Positions 27,601-34,537 of a stretch of 64,000 nucleotides of DNA are shown piece by piece; positions within the stretch are counted from its first letter, which is position 1; the number at the start of each line of letters is the position of its first letter. The stretch is from Bacteroidales bacterium UBA1680 (lineage in GTDB: Bacteria > Bacteroidota > Bacteroidia > Bacteroidales > UBA932), in NCBI GenBank assembly GCA_002320605.1, contig DCKG01000023.1, positions 16,636 to 80,635 of the forward strand, given 5' to 3'. The notes below the pieces were generated by a model. The model saw nothing but the letters and a program-made list of their open reading frames with translations. It ran no database searches and was not told the DNA's origin. Made by a program: the position numbers and the translations under genes.

Positions 27601-27946
27601 CAATCTGCTTTGAGTTAATTGAATATGTCACATCAGTGCCAGCAAAGACATTGTCGAGAATATCCGTCACAGGCCTGTCTTTTACGTGAACATTCACATT
27701 TCTGCTAACGTCTACGTCTCTGGTGTTGTAGAAGAATACATACTCAGTACGCTGTTCAATGGCATCAAGCACATTTTCGACAGTGACTTTGTTCATGTTC
27801 AAAGAGATTTTCCTCACCTGAATAGCTGAAGCTCCGGCATACACAGAAAGCTGCGAAACTATCAGGGTTACGAGAAATAGTTTCCAGACACTTGAAATCT
27901 TACTGGATAAAATTTCAAACTTCTTGAATTCGTCTTTTAAAATCAT
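24638..27946 (-). CDS. SusC/RagA-type TonB-dependent transporter with STN domain
   Basis: 1102-aa outer-membrane transporter. An N-terminal signal/anchor is followed by an STN domain (about 48-118: MNKVTVENVLDAIEQRTEYV...), which in trans-envelope signalling contacts the FecR anti-sigma factor. Then come a carboxypeptidase-like domain (GMPVAGASVLVIG, about 137-210), the EEVVVIGYGTAKKSSLTGA TonB-box region, a plug domain with SGVQVSNTVGAPGGSVRIRI and IEILKDASSTAIYGSRGANG, and a C-terminal beta-barrel ending in LGLNIRF. The STN domain together with the sigma/FecR pair upstream marks it as a transducer, so substrate import should induce the locus. 94 bp separate it from fecR. Confidence 0.96.
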   Translation of the reverse strand: MILKDEFKKFEILSSKISSVWKLFLVTLIVSQLSVYAGASAIQVRKISLNMNKVTVENVLDAIEQRTEYVFFYNTRDVDVSRNVNVHVKDRPVTDILDNVFAGTDVTYSINSKQIVLTRQNMQTEGRTITLKVIDGSGMPVAGASVLVIGTNMGGITDADGVLSLTVHGNPNLEVSFLGFVTQNVSVGDEDNMTVVLKEDTEALEEVVVIGYGTAKKSSLTGALSQVKSDSFKDQRVTRIDQALQGRASGVQVSNTVGAPGGSVRIRIRGANSVLGDNSPLFVVDGLVGVDFSSINPDDIESIEILKDASSTAIYGSRGANGVVLITTKKGAVSDKVEVTYEGSATVSKILKNYDLLSAGEYAEVYNEHSAAYGLNPTFTQEQIDSYYKNGGYDYVDAVLRTAFSHQHQLSVSGGTRNVQWRVSGNLLDQQGIVKKSNYRRTNLRANLNAKVSDRLSFRFNINVNNGTGYNNQGYSGATTVLNQAIGWAPTTMPYDDDGNLVVNDPVGSLKTSPLALLYDAENIREKTFLTILGGAKYEIFDGLSLDFQAATDRLFERDKIYNGTLANRSVAGASLTDAKGKTLQTTTQLSYNNTFGKHEINAVAAFETQEYNAFGHSTTSTGLKFPSLKYNNLAQATTINASSDYTNWTLSSYIARLNYSYDGRYMASVSVRRDGSSKFAKGNKYSTFPAAAVAWAISKEKFMENVPFVSNLKIRFSWGATGSQAISPYATQYFFNSTTYPFSMGTSTSGIIAGNPANKNLKWETTVQKDIGLDAGFFHDRLTLEADYYMKDTKDLLLNKNVPDYLGGGTITSNIGKIRNSGFDFTLAGRIIEKTDMFLESSVNFSFLKNRVKDLGEEDIVYVATNLTGINDGAYDLIYKVGEPLGTLFGLHYLGPWQKGQETEAAKYGCVPGDARYEDLNGDHIYDSSDYKIIGYGMPKYTVGWNTNFRWKKIGVNMFFQGVIKMDKLNYNRCVNMMATRDVRGARFAEVKERYIPGVQEDAWLPAWNASSTWYPVSSLWLEDASYLRLKNLSISYDFSIKKIADFSVSLNATNLFTISGYKGIDPEASNVGSSSDVTQGLDYGAYPNSRSLTLGLNIRF

Positions 27947-28040
27947 AGTTCTGAACTAATATAATTGAGTCATAATTAGCTTTAGCGAAAACTATAATAT
28001 AGACGAACAATGGGAAGCAATACCCTATGATTTTTATAGA

Positions 28041-29066
28041 TTATTTTAAAGAAATGATGACTCGCTTTCTAGAAAAACTGTCATCCGGCCTCTTTTGCGG
28101 ATTGAATACCTTAATCTTGATTGGTGCAGTCATCTCCAGAAGGGAAAGTATATCCTCTAAACTTTCATCCTTGAACGTGGCAGAATATTCATAATTTTCA
28201 ATCTCGCTTCCTCTAAGAATAATTTCAGCGTTGAAGTGACGAGAAAGCTGGTTCACGATATCTTTCAGCTTAGCCCTCCTGAAAACCAGTTTCCCCTCTA
28301 TCCAAGCAATTCTTTCATATATGTTGGCTTCAGAAATAATGCATTCGCTGTCAATCTCTTTTTTCGCTCTCGCTATCTGCCCAGGAAGCATGTAGTATTT
28401 CTTATTTCCTTTCGCCAATTCGACTTTTCCACTCGCAAGAGTTACGTCTATGGAAGAATCAGCGTCATACGAACGAACATCGAATTCTGTTCCAAGAGCC
28501 TTAACTCTCAACGCATCCCCGACTGATACTTCGAAAGGCCTGTCTGGATCGTGACTTACTTTGAAATAAGCCTCACCATTCAGGCGTACGGCTCTTTTTT
28601 GTTCGCTAGTGAAATTCTTTGCGTACTGGATATGGGATCCAGAATTGAGGATAACGACAGAACTATCTGGCAGAATAATTCTTGTGACAGTACCTTCTGC
28701 TGAATAGACATCAACGATTTCTTCCGCTGGCTTCCCTGGTCTTTGGCCACAGAGAAAATATGAAACAGTGAAGAATGAAGTAACGAATATGATTAAAGAT
28801 GCCGCAACACTCCAGAATAGTCTCGCAATTTTCCTTGCTCGTTCGTGGCGATTTATCTTTTCCGATAGGGTTTCCCATCTCTTTTCAGGGTTTATCCTAT
28901 CGCTACCCTCAAGAAGATCCGCATTCTCAGCCACGAAATCAGCTGCATCTAGCAACTCCTTTAATTCCGTGAAGTTGGATGCACCTGTTTCTAATTCTCT
29001 CATTATATCATCAGGCAATTCTCTAGTCATATATTTGAGAATAATGTCAATGGTTATTTTAATCAC
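28041..29066 (-). CDS. FecR-family anti-sigma factor
   Basis: 341 aa with one transmembrane helix at about 88-108 (FWSVAASLIIFVTSFFTVSY). The N-terminal cytoplasmic part would bind the sigma factor. The periplasmic part contains the FecR domain: VYSAEGTVTRIILPDSSVVI, LNSGSHIQY, LNGEAYFKVSHDPDRPFEV, VKALGTEFDVRSY. The C-terminal DUF4974-type segment (FRRAKLKDIVNQLSRHFNAE) contacts STN domains in related systems. The open frame begins with GTG at 29066, and an ATG occurs 12 codons later (29030). It lies 48 bp after the sigma gene. Confidence 0.92.
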   Translation of the reverse strand: MIKITIDIILKYMTRELPDDIMRELETGASNFTELKELLDAADFVAENADLLEGSDRINPEKRWETLSEKINRHERARKIARLFWSVAASLIIFVTSFFTVSYFLCGQRPGKPAEEIVDVYSAEGTVTRIILPDSSVVILNSGSHIQYAKNFTSEQKRAVRLNGEAYFKVSHDPDRPFEVSVGDALRVKALGTEFDVRSYDADSSIDVTLASGKVELAKGNKKYYMLPGQIARAKKEIDSECIISEANIYERIAWIEGKLVFRRAKLKDIVNQLSRHFNAEIILRGSEIENYEYSATFKDESLEDILSLLEMTAPIKIKVFNPQKRPDDSFSRKRVIISLK

Positions 29067-29114
29067 TTAATAAGACGTATAATATGTGCGCATACCCTAA
29101 GAAGTTAGACCCTA

Positions 29115-29672
29115 TTATTGCTTAATGTAATCTGACATCTCGTACCTGAGCATCTTCAGAGCTTTAGTCATGTAAGCTTCGACTGTTTTGACGGATGTGC
29201 CATTCTTCTGTGCGATGTCACTATATCTGAGGCCTTGAAACCTATTCATTAAAAAAACTTGCTTGACCTTTTCAGGGAGCTTCGATAAAGCTTTATTCAG
29301 AGCATCTTTCAATTCAGATTCCGAGTAAAGGATATCTTCAGCCTGTGAGTCTCGTTCCATGCATAAACTTTCATATTTATCCCTGACTTTAAATTTCCTG
29401 ACGTAATCTATGCTCCTATTCTTAACGCTTGCCAGAAGTAAGCTTCTTAAGCTCGTCTTTATCTGAATATTTTTTCTATTTTTCCAAAGGTGGAAGAACA
29501 TATCCTGAACCACATCCTCACTTTCGCTCAGGGAGTGAATGTATCTGTCCGCAAGAATAACTAGAGGAGAGTAATACTTCATGAAGATGGCCTTGAATGA
29601 TTCCTGGTCATCATTAACGATTGCTCTCAATAATAAGATTTCATCGTTATTTCGGTCATCATGATCTGACAT
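29115..29672 (-). CDS. ECF RNA polymerase sigma factor
   Basis: 185 aa from ATG 29672. Region 2 (IFMKYYSPLVILADRYIHS, SEDVVQDMFFHLWKN) and region 4 (LSKLPEKVKQVFLMNRFQGL, YSDIAQKNGTSVKTVEAYM) are complete, as in Bacteroidetes ECF sigma factors paired with FecR. The open frame continues 37 codons upstream, but that part overlaps the divergent rnhA start and is unrelated to the family. Predicted to direct transcription of the downstream susC-susD-GH genes when released by FecR. The five downstream genes lie on the same strand with short gaps. Confidence 0.94.
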   Translation of the reverse strand: MSDHDDRNNDEILLLRAIVNDDQESFKAIFMKYYSPLVILADRYIHSLSESEDVVQDMFFHLWKNRKNIQIKTSLRSLLLASVKNRSIDYVRKFKVRDKYESLCMERDSQAEDILYSESELKDALNKALSKLPEKVKQVFLMNRFQGLRYSDIAQKNGTSVKTVEAYMTKALKMLRYEMSDYIKQ

Positions 29673-29758
29673 GTCTAAGATTTTGAGCCGCGTGTACAAA
29701 AATAATAAAATTCCAGAATCTGAACAGAAATAAAAAACGCATCCAACATAATTTCTGC

Positions 29759-29766
29759 TATATTTG
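29759..29766 (+). promoter_or_regulatory. Putative -7 box of rnhA
   Basis: TATATTTG is an exact TAnnTTTG match ending 5 bases before the rnhA ATG, implying a leaderless or nearly leaderless message. No clear -33 element. Confidence 0.45.
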
Positions 29767-29771
29767 CAGGC

Positions 29772-30278
29772 ATGGAGAAACAAACCATTTATCTGTTCAC
29801 CGATGGGGCATCAAGCGGTAATCCCGGACCTGGTGGCTACGGAGTGATATTGCGATGCGGGACATACGAGAAAGAGATGAGCGGTGGCTTCCAGAAAACC
29901 ACGAACAATAGAATGGAACTTCTGGCGGTGATAGTTGGACTCGAAGCCATAAAATGGCGGAATGCCGAAGTCGAGGTCTACAGCGATTCTACGTATGTCG
30001 TGAAGGCTTTGAACGAGGGCTGGCTGGACGCTTGGATACGCAGGAACTGGAAGAAAGTGAAGAATCAGGATTTGTGGATGCGTTTCCTTAATGTCTACAA
30101 GAAGCATAAAGTCACTTTTCACTGGCAGAAAGGCCATGCAGGGCATCCGGAGAATGAGAGGTGCGATGCCCTTGCAGTCGCAGCAGGTGCAGGAGCAGCG
30201 ACTGCCGGGGTTCAGCTCCCTGCCGATGAAGGCTATTTGGCTCAGGCAGGTGAAGGCAATATGCTTGATTTTTCTTAA
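29772..30278 (+). CDS. rnhA: Ribonuclease HI
   Basis: 168-aa endonuclease degrading the RNA strand of RNA-DNA hybrids. The catalytic acidic residues are visible in FTDGASSGNPGPGGYG (Asp), NNRMEL (Glu), VYSDSTYVV (Asp) and NERCDALA (Asp). The basic WIRRNWKKVKNQDLW segment is the substrate-binding handle. Residues after about 145 form a short Ala/Gly-rich tail. Divergent from the sigma-factor gene; pdxA follows on the same strand. Confidence 0.95.
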   Translation: MEKQTIYLFTDGASSGNPGPGGYGVILRCGTYEKEMSGGFQKTTNNRMELLAVIVGLEAIKWRNAEVEVYSDSTYVVKALNEGWLDAWIRRNWKKVKNQDLWMRFLNVYKKHKVTFHWQKGHAGHPENERCDALAVAAGAGAATAGVQLPADEGYLAQAGEGNMLDFS

Positions 30279-30283
30279 TTTTG
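30276..30283 (+). promoter_or_regulatory. Putative -7 box of pdxA
   Basis: TAATTTTG overlaps the rnhA stop and lies 18 bases before the ATG at 30302. It supports that start over the in-frame ATG at 30281, which would fall inside the box. No good -33. Confidence 0.35.
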
Positions 30284-30301
30284 CCGAAAATACAATTAAA
30301 T

Positions 30302-31366
30302 ATGCCAGATAAGAATAGAAAACCTATCGTCGGGATAACGCAAGGCGATGGAAATGGAATAGGATACGAAGTCATCATAAAGTCTCTTGCCGATGCCAGG
30401 ATGCTTGATTCTTTCACGCCAATCATCTATGGGTCATCGAAAATTTTCGGATTCTATAAAAAATTGATTCATAACATCGAGAATATAGACACTTATGTGA
30501 TTTCAAATGCAAAAGAGGCCAAGCCAAAGAAAGTTAACATTGTGAATTGCCTTCCAGACAACGTGTTCGTAGAGCCTGGTAAATGCACTCCCGATGCGGC
30601 CAAAGGTGCCATCTCGGCATTAAAGCGCGCATTGGATGACATCAAGGCTGGTGACACCGATGTACTGGTGACAGCTCCGATCTGCAAGAAATCCCTCGTG
30701 GATGAAGGCATTTCCGGCCTAGGCCACATGGGCTTCTTGAAAGAAGAGTTCAAAGTCGATGACGTAGCCATGTTCATGGTTTCTGATCAGATCAGGATAA
30801 GCACTGTGACAAACCACATCCCTTTAAGGGAAGTTCCTCAGGCTATTTCCATAGAGAAAATCGTGAAGAAACTCAGACTGATGAATGAATCCCTGAAACG
30901 CGACTTCGATGTAATCCAGCCGAAAATAGCCGTGCTCGGACTCAATCCTCACTGCGACGAGAATGGCCTGCTTGACTTTGAAGAAAAGGAGATAATCCTT
31001 CCTGCCATAAAGCAGGCTTCCGAAGAAGGCATTCTTGCATTCGGGCCTTACTCTGGAGACGGGTTCTTCGGATACGGAGAATACCAGAGATTCGATGCGA
31101 CTCTCGCCATGTACCACGATCAAGGGTTAGGACCTTTCAAAGCAATCTCTTTCGAGGACGGAGTGAATTTCACTGCAGGCCTGCCAATAGTCCGCACCGC
31201 ACCAGATCACGGGGCTTCCTACGACATCGCTGGCAGGGACGAAGCAGACCCTCAATCCATGATGTCTGCCATATACACAGCGATCGATATTCTTCGGAGG
31301 AGAGAGGCTTACGACAGGCTGAAAACTTCGGCATCGTTCAAAAGCACTCAGGATATCTTAGAGTAA
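30302..31366 (+). CDS. pdxA: 4-hydroxythreonine-4-phosphate dehydrogenase
   Basis: NAD-dependent oxidative decarboxylase of pyridoxal 5'-phosphate synthesis. 354 aa from ATG 30302 (MPDKNRKPIVGITQGDGNGI). Family segments: GITQGDGNGIGYEVI, LVTAPICKKSL, GHMGFLKEEF, a metal-binding His in VTNHIPL, LGLNPHCDENG, AMYHDQGLGPFKAI, and TAPDHGASYDIAGRDEADPQ. The ATG at 30281 adds seven residues without similarity. Its 3' end overlaps the convergent recG by 19 bp. Confidence 0.95.
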   Translation: MPDKNRKPIVGITQGDGNGIGYEVIIKSLADARMLDSFTPIIYGSSKIFGFYKKLIHNIENIDTYVISNAKEAKPKKVNIVNCLPDNVFVEPGKCTPDAAKGAISALKRALDDIKAGDTDVLVTAPICKKSLVDEGISGLGHMGFLKEEFKVDDVAMFMVSDQIRISTVTNHIPLREVPQAISIEKIVKKLRLMNESLKRDFDVIQPKIAVLGLNPHCDENGLLDFEEKEIILPAIKQASEEGILAFGPYSGDGFFGYGEYQRFDATLAMYHDQGLGPFKAISFEDGVNFTAGLPIVRTAPDHGASYDIAGRDEADPQSMMSAIYTAIDILRRREAYDRLKTSASFKSTQDILE

Positions 31367-33462
31367 TCCTTGACGTTATACTTATCCTTGCGCAGTTCCG
31401 CAGCAAGGCTTTCGTTCTCTGGCTTCTCGAGCGTAGGGTCCTGGGCCAGAATATGCTCTGCATACGATCTGGCATCGGATAGTATCGTGCCATCATGAGT
31501 GAGCGACGCTATATTCAATTCTATCGGGAGGCCGCTCTGCTGGGTGCCTTCCAAGTCACCCGGCCCTCTCATCTTCATGTCTTCTTCCGCAAGGTCGAAG
31601 CCATTCTCCGTGGCGCACATGAGGTTCAGCCTCTTCATGGACTCGTTGCTGACCTTCCGCCCGTGCATCAGGACGCAGAAAGATTCCTCAGACCCCCTTC
31701 CTACGCGACCTCGAAGCTGGTGCAACTGAGAAAGGCCGAAACGCTCTGCGCTCTCGATCACCATCACTGAAGCATTAGGAACATCCACGCCGACTTCTAT
31801 TACAGTCGTTGACACTAGAATATTCGCTCTTCCCGATGCAAAAGCATTCATATTCAGCATTTTATCCTCATTAGACTGCTGACCGTGCACTATCGCCACC
31901 TTGTAGCTAGGGTACGGGAAATGCTCCACTATGTCTTCATAGCCTTTTTCCAGATTCTGGTAATCCAGCTTCTCGCTCTCGAATATCAAAGGGTAGACAA
32001 TGAAGATCTGCCTGCCCAGAGATATCTGTTTTGCCATGAACTTATAAAGAACAGGCCTTTTAGCCTCCCCGAAGCAATATGTCTTCACCGGCTTCCTGCC
32101 AGGAGGCATCTCATCTATGATGGAGACATCCAAATCGCCATAGAGAGTCATCGCCAGCGTGCGAGGAATAGGAGTCGCCGTCATCACCAGCACATGCGGA
32201 GGCACTCCTGCATTGCCTTTAGCCCATAATTTCGACCTCTGGTCTACTCCGAAACGATGCTGCTCGTCTATGATTGCTAGCCCAAGGTTCTTGAATATGA
32301 CATCGTCTTCTAAGAGAGCATGGGTGCCAATAATAAGCTTCAGCGAGCCGTCGCAGAGGCCTTCATGAATCGGTTTCCTGCCGGCTGGGGTCGTGGAGCC
32401 AGTCAGCAGTTCGCAGTGAATCCCTGTCGGGGCAAGGTATTTCGAGATATTCGCATAGTGCTGCTGGGCGAGCACTTCCGTCGGAGCCATGATGCAAGCC
32501 TGATAGCCATTGCCTATGGCAATCAGGGCAGTCAGCACTGCAACCATAGTCTTGCCGGAACCAACGTCGCCTTGAAGCAGCCTGTTCATCTGATGGCCGC
32601 TCATAAGGTCTGCCCTTATTTCTTTTATGACACGCTTCTGGGCACCGGTCAGTGAATATGGAAGAGCGTTATAGCAAGCATTGAACGGAGATCCGACTCT
32701 TAGCATCTTAATTCCCACCTCATTGCGGCTGCGAATATATTTCTGCTTCAAGAGCGAGAGCTGAAGCAAGAAAAGTTCTTCCCACTTCAGACGGTAGCGA
32801 GCCTTGTCGAGAGATGCCTGATTGACTGGGAAATGAATATTCCGAATCGCAAAATTCAGCGGGCAGAGACCTTTTTCTCTAAGAATATAATCTGGAAGGG
32901 TCTCTTGAATATCTTGGATTCCCATGCCGATGGCAGCTTCCATCATCTTATTCATTACCCTGCCAGTAATGCCTCCGTTCTTCAGTTTCTCTGTAGAAGC
33001 GTAGACTCCTGTAAGCGTCCCAGAGAAATTCTGCGGTCCTCCGGTCGGAGGGAAATCTATCTCCGGATGTACCATATTCAGTTTTCCATTAAAGAATGAC
33101 GGCTTCCCGAAGAATAGAAAAGTGCTGCCCACCTTTAATTTTTCGGCAGTGTATTTTATGCCTCTGAAGAACACCAGCTCCATCTGGCTGGTGTCGTCGG
33201 TTATCACTACGCTAAGGCGTTGTTTTCTGCCGACACCTGTCACAGAGGAAGATATCACTTGGCCAAGCACCTGGACGTAAGCGGCATCCGTTGTTATGGA
33301 GCCTATCTTCTGAATCGTGCTCCTGTCGATGTAGCGGAACGGAAACAGGTGCAACAGGTCGCCGATCGTGAAAACTTCCAGCTCGCTTTTCAGCAGCAGA
33401 GCCCGCTTGGGCCCCACTCCCGGCAGAAATTGTATGTCCGAGTCCAAAATGCTCTTATGCAT
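31348..33462 (-). CDS. recG: ATP-dependent DNA helicase RecG
   Basis: Branch-migrating superfamily-2 helicase for stalled forks and Holliday junctions. 704 aa from ATG 33462 (MHKSILDSDIQFLPGVGPKRA). Wedge/OB domain about 60-200, Walker A LLQGDVGSGKT, DEQHRFGVDQR (motif II), MTATPIPRTLAMTLYGDL (motif III), and the helicase C domain with IVHGQQSNEDKM and QLRGRVGRGSEES. The open frame extends 18 codons further, across a predicted promoter, so it is not used. Convergent with pdxA. Confidence 0.96.
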   Translation of the reverse strand: MHKSILDSDIQFLPGVGPKRALLLKSELEVFTIGDLLHLFPFRYIDRSTIQKIGSITTDAAYVQVLGQVISSSVTGVGRKQRLSVVITDDTSQMELVFFRGIKYTAEKLKVGSTFLFFGKPSFFNGKLNMVHPEIDFPPTGGPQNFSGTLTGVYASTEKLKNGGITGRVMNKMMEAAIGMGIQDIQETLPDYILREKGLCPLNFAIRNIHFPVNQASLDKARYRLKWEELFLLQLSLLKQKYIRSRNEVGIKMLRVGSPFNACYNALPYSLTGAQKRVIKEIRADLMSGHQMNRLLQGDVGSGKTMVAVLTALIAIGNGYQACIMAPTEVLAQQHYANISKYLAPTGIHCELLTGSTTPAGRKPIHEGLCDGSLKLIIGTHALLEDDVIFKNLGLAIIDEQHRFGVDQRSKLWAKGNAGVPPHVLVMTATPIPRTLAMTLYGDLDVSIIDEMPPGRKPVKTYCFGEAKRPVLYKFMAKQISLGRQIFIVYPLIFESEKLDYQNLEKGYEDIVEHFPYPSYKVAIVHGQQSNEDKMLNMNAFASGRANILVSTTVIEVGVDVPNASVMVIESAERFGLSQLHQLRGRVGRGSEESFCVLMHGRKVSNESMKRLNLMCATENGFDLAEEDMKMRGPGDLEGTQQSGLPIELNIASLTHDGTILSDARSYAEHILAQDPTLEKPENESLAAELRKDKYNVKDYSKIS

Positions 33463-33467
33463 ATTCA

Positions 33468-33475
33468 CAAATTTA
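33468..33475 (-). promoter_or_regulatory. Putative -7 box of recG
   Basis: TAAATTTG on the minus strand ends 5 bases before the recG ATG, the same spacing as at rnhA and rfbD. It suggests a leaderless transcript. The -33 region is weak. Confidence 0.4.
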
Positions 33476-33541
33476 GTGAAAATTAAATGGAAATTGCCTA
33501 TATTCGTGTGCCACATTCAGGCACAGAACAATTAGACTGTT

Positions 33542-33568
33542 CCATCCTGAACTTGGAAAGGATCTAAT
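33542..33568 (+). repeat. Degenerate REP-like unit
   Basis: CATCCTGAACTTGGAAAGGATCTAA resembles the repeat at 7464, 43364 and 44040, but the right arm is altered so that the stem is broken. It lies upstream of the WYL regulator gene. Confidence 0.4.
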
Positions 33569-33577
33569 TGAACGACA

Positions 33578-34537
33578 ATGATATCAGAGTTGATTTCCAA
33601 ATATATCTGGCTCATACAGACAATCTCCAGCTCCGGCGAATCGGGTCTGAGCCTCGAAGACATCTCGAATAAATACGAGAGACGATTCTCCGTGTCTTAT
33701 CCTAGAAGGACTTTCAACAACCACCGTGAAGCCATAGAAGCCATTTTCGGAATCGTGATAAAATGCGACAGGAGGACGAACAAATATTCCATCAACTATC
33801 CGAAGGATGCGATGGACGAGAGTTCCTCAACTCGGTGGCTGATAAACACGTTCGCAGTCAAGAATGTATTGGACCTTGGCAAAGAGAGACTGTCCGGAAG
33901 GGTCTCGGTTGAGGAGGCGCCCTCGGGCGAAAAAAATCTTCTGCCGCTGATGAAAGCGATGGAAGAGATGATGGAAGTTGAAATTGAATATCAGAAATAT
34001 AAATCCACCTCTTCAGAACTTCTTCATGTTCAGCCATTTGCGCTTAAGCAGGACAAGCAGCGCTGGTACCTGGCCGGCTATTGCGAGGAACGTGCGACTT
34101 CCAAAGAAGGCAATAAGTCCCCAAACTCTGACATACGCGCCTGGAGGGTGTACAGCCTTGACAGAATAATGTCAGTGAAGCAGACAGAAGTAAAGTTTTC
34201 GCTCCCAGGCGGGTTTGACGTGGATGACTGCTTCGCCCAGAGTTACGGTCCTTATCTGCCTAACGATGGCAGTAAGGCTGTCACGATCCGTTTCCGGGCA
34301 AGTGACAGCGAGGCAAAATACCTCCGTGACCTGCCGCTGCATAAATCGCAGAAAGAAGAATCCAGGAAGAAAGACTCAGGACATATTTTCAGCATAAGGG
34401 TAATTCCCAACACTGACCTGATAATGGAATTCTGCAAAAGGGGTTCTAGAGTCGAGGTGCTGGAACCGGCAGAGGTAAGGGAAAAGGTTGCCGAGGAAAT
34501 CAAGAACGCTAACGAAATATATTGTAAAAAGAGATGA
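33578..34537 (+). CDS. WYL-domain transcriptional regulator
   Basis: 319 aa. An N-terminal helical/HTH region (about 1-75, LSLEDISNKYERRF then RTFNNHREAIEAIFGI) is followed by a WYL domain (about 125-200: VEIEYQKYKSTSSELLHVQP, DKQRWYLAGYCE, RVYSLDRI) and a C-terminal WCX-type region. WYL proteins are ligand-responsive regulators, and several control DNA-damage or defence genes. The downstream S9 peptidase start overlaps the stop (ATGA), so the two are co-translated. No mobile or defence genes are adjacent. Confidence 0.85.
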   Translation: MISELISKYIWLIQTISSSGESGLSLEDISNKYERRFSVSYPRRTFNNHREAIEAIFGIVIKCDRRTNKYSINYPKDAMDESSSTRWLINTFAVKNVLDLGKERLSGRVSVEEAPSGEKNLLPLMKAMEEMMEVEIEYQKYKSTSSELLHVQPFALKQDKQRWYLAGYCEERATSKEGNKSPNSDIRAWRVYSLDRIMSVKQTEVKFSLPGGFDVDDCFAQSYGPYLPNDGSKAVTIRFRASDSEAKYLRDLPLHKSQKEESRKKDSGHIFSIRVIPNTDLIMEFCKRGSRVEVLEPAEVREKVAEEIKNANEIYCKKR

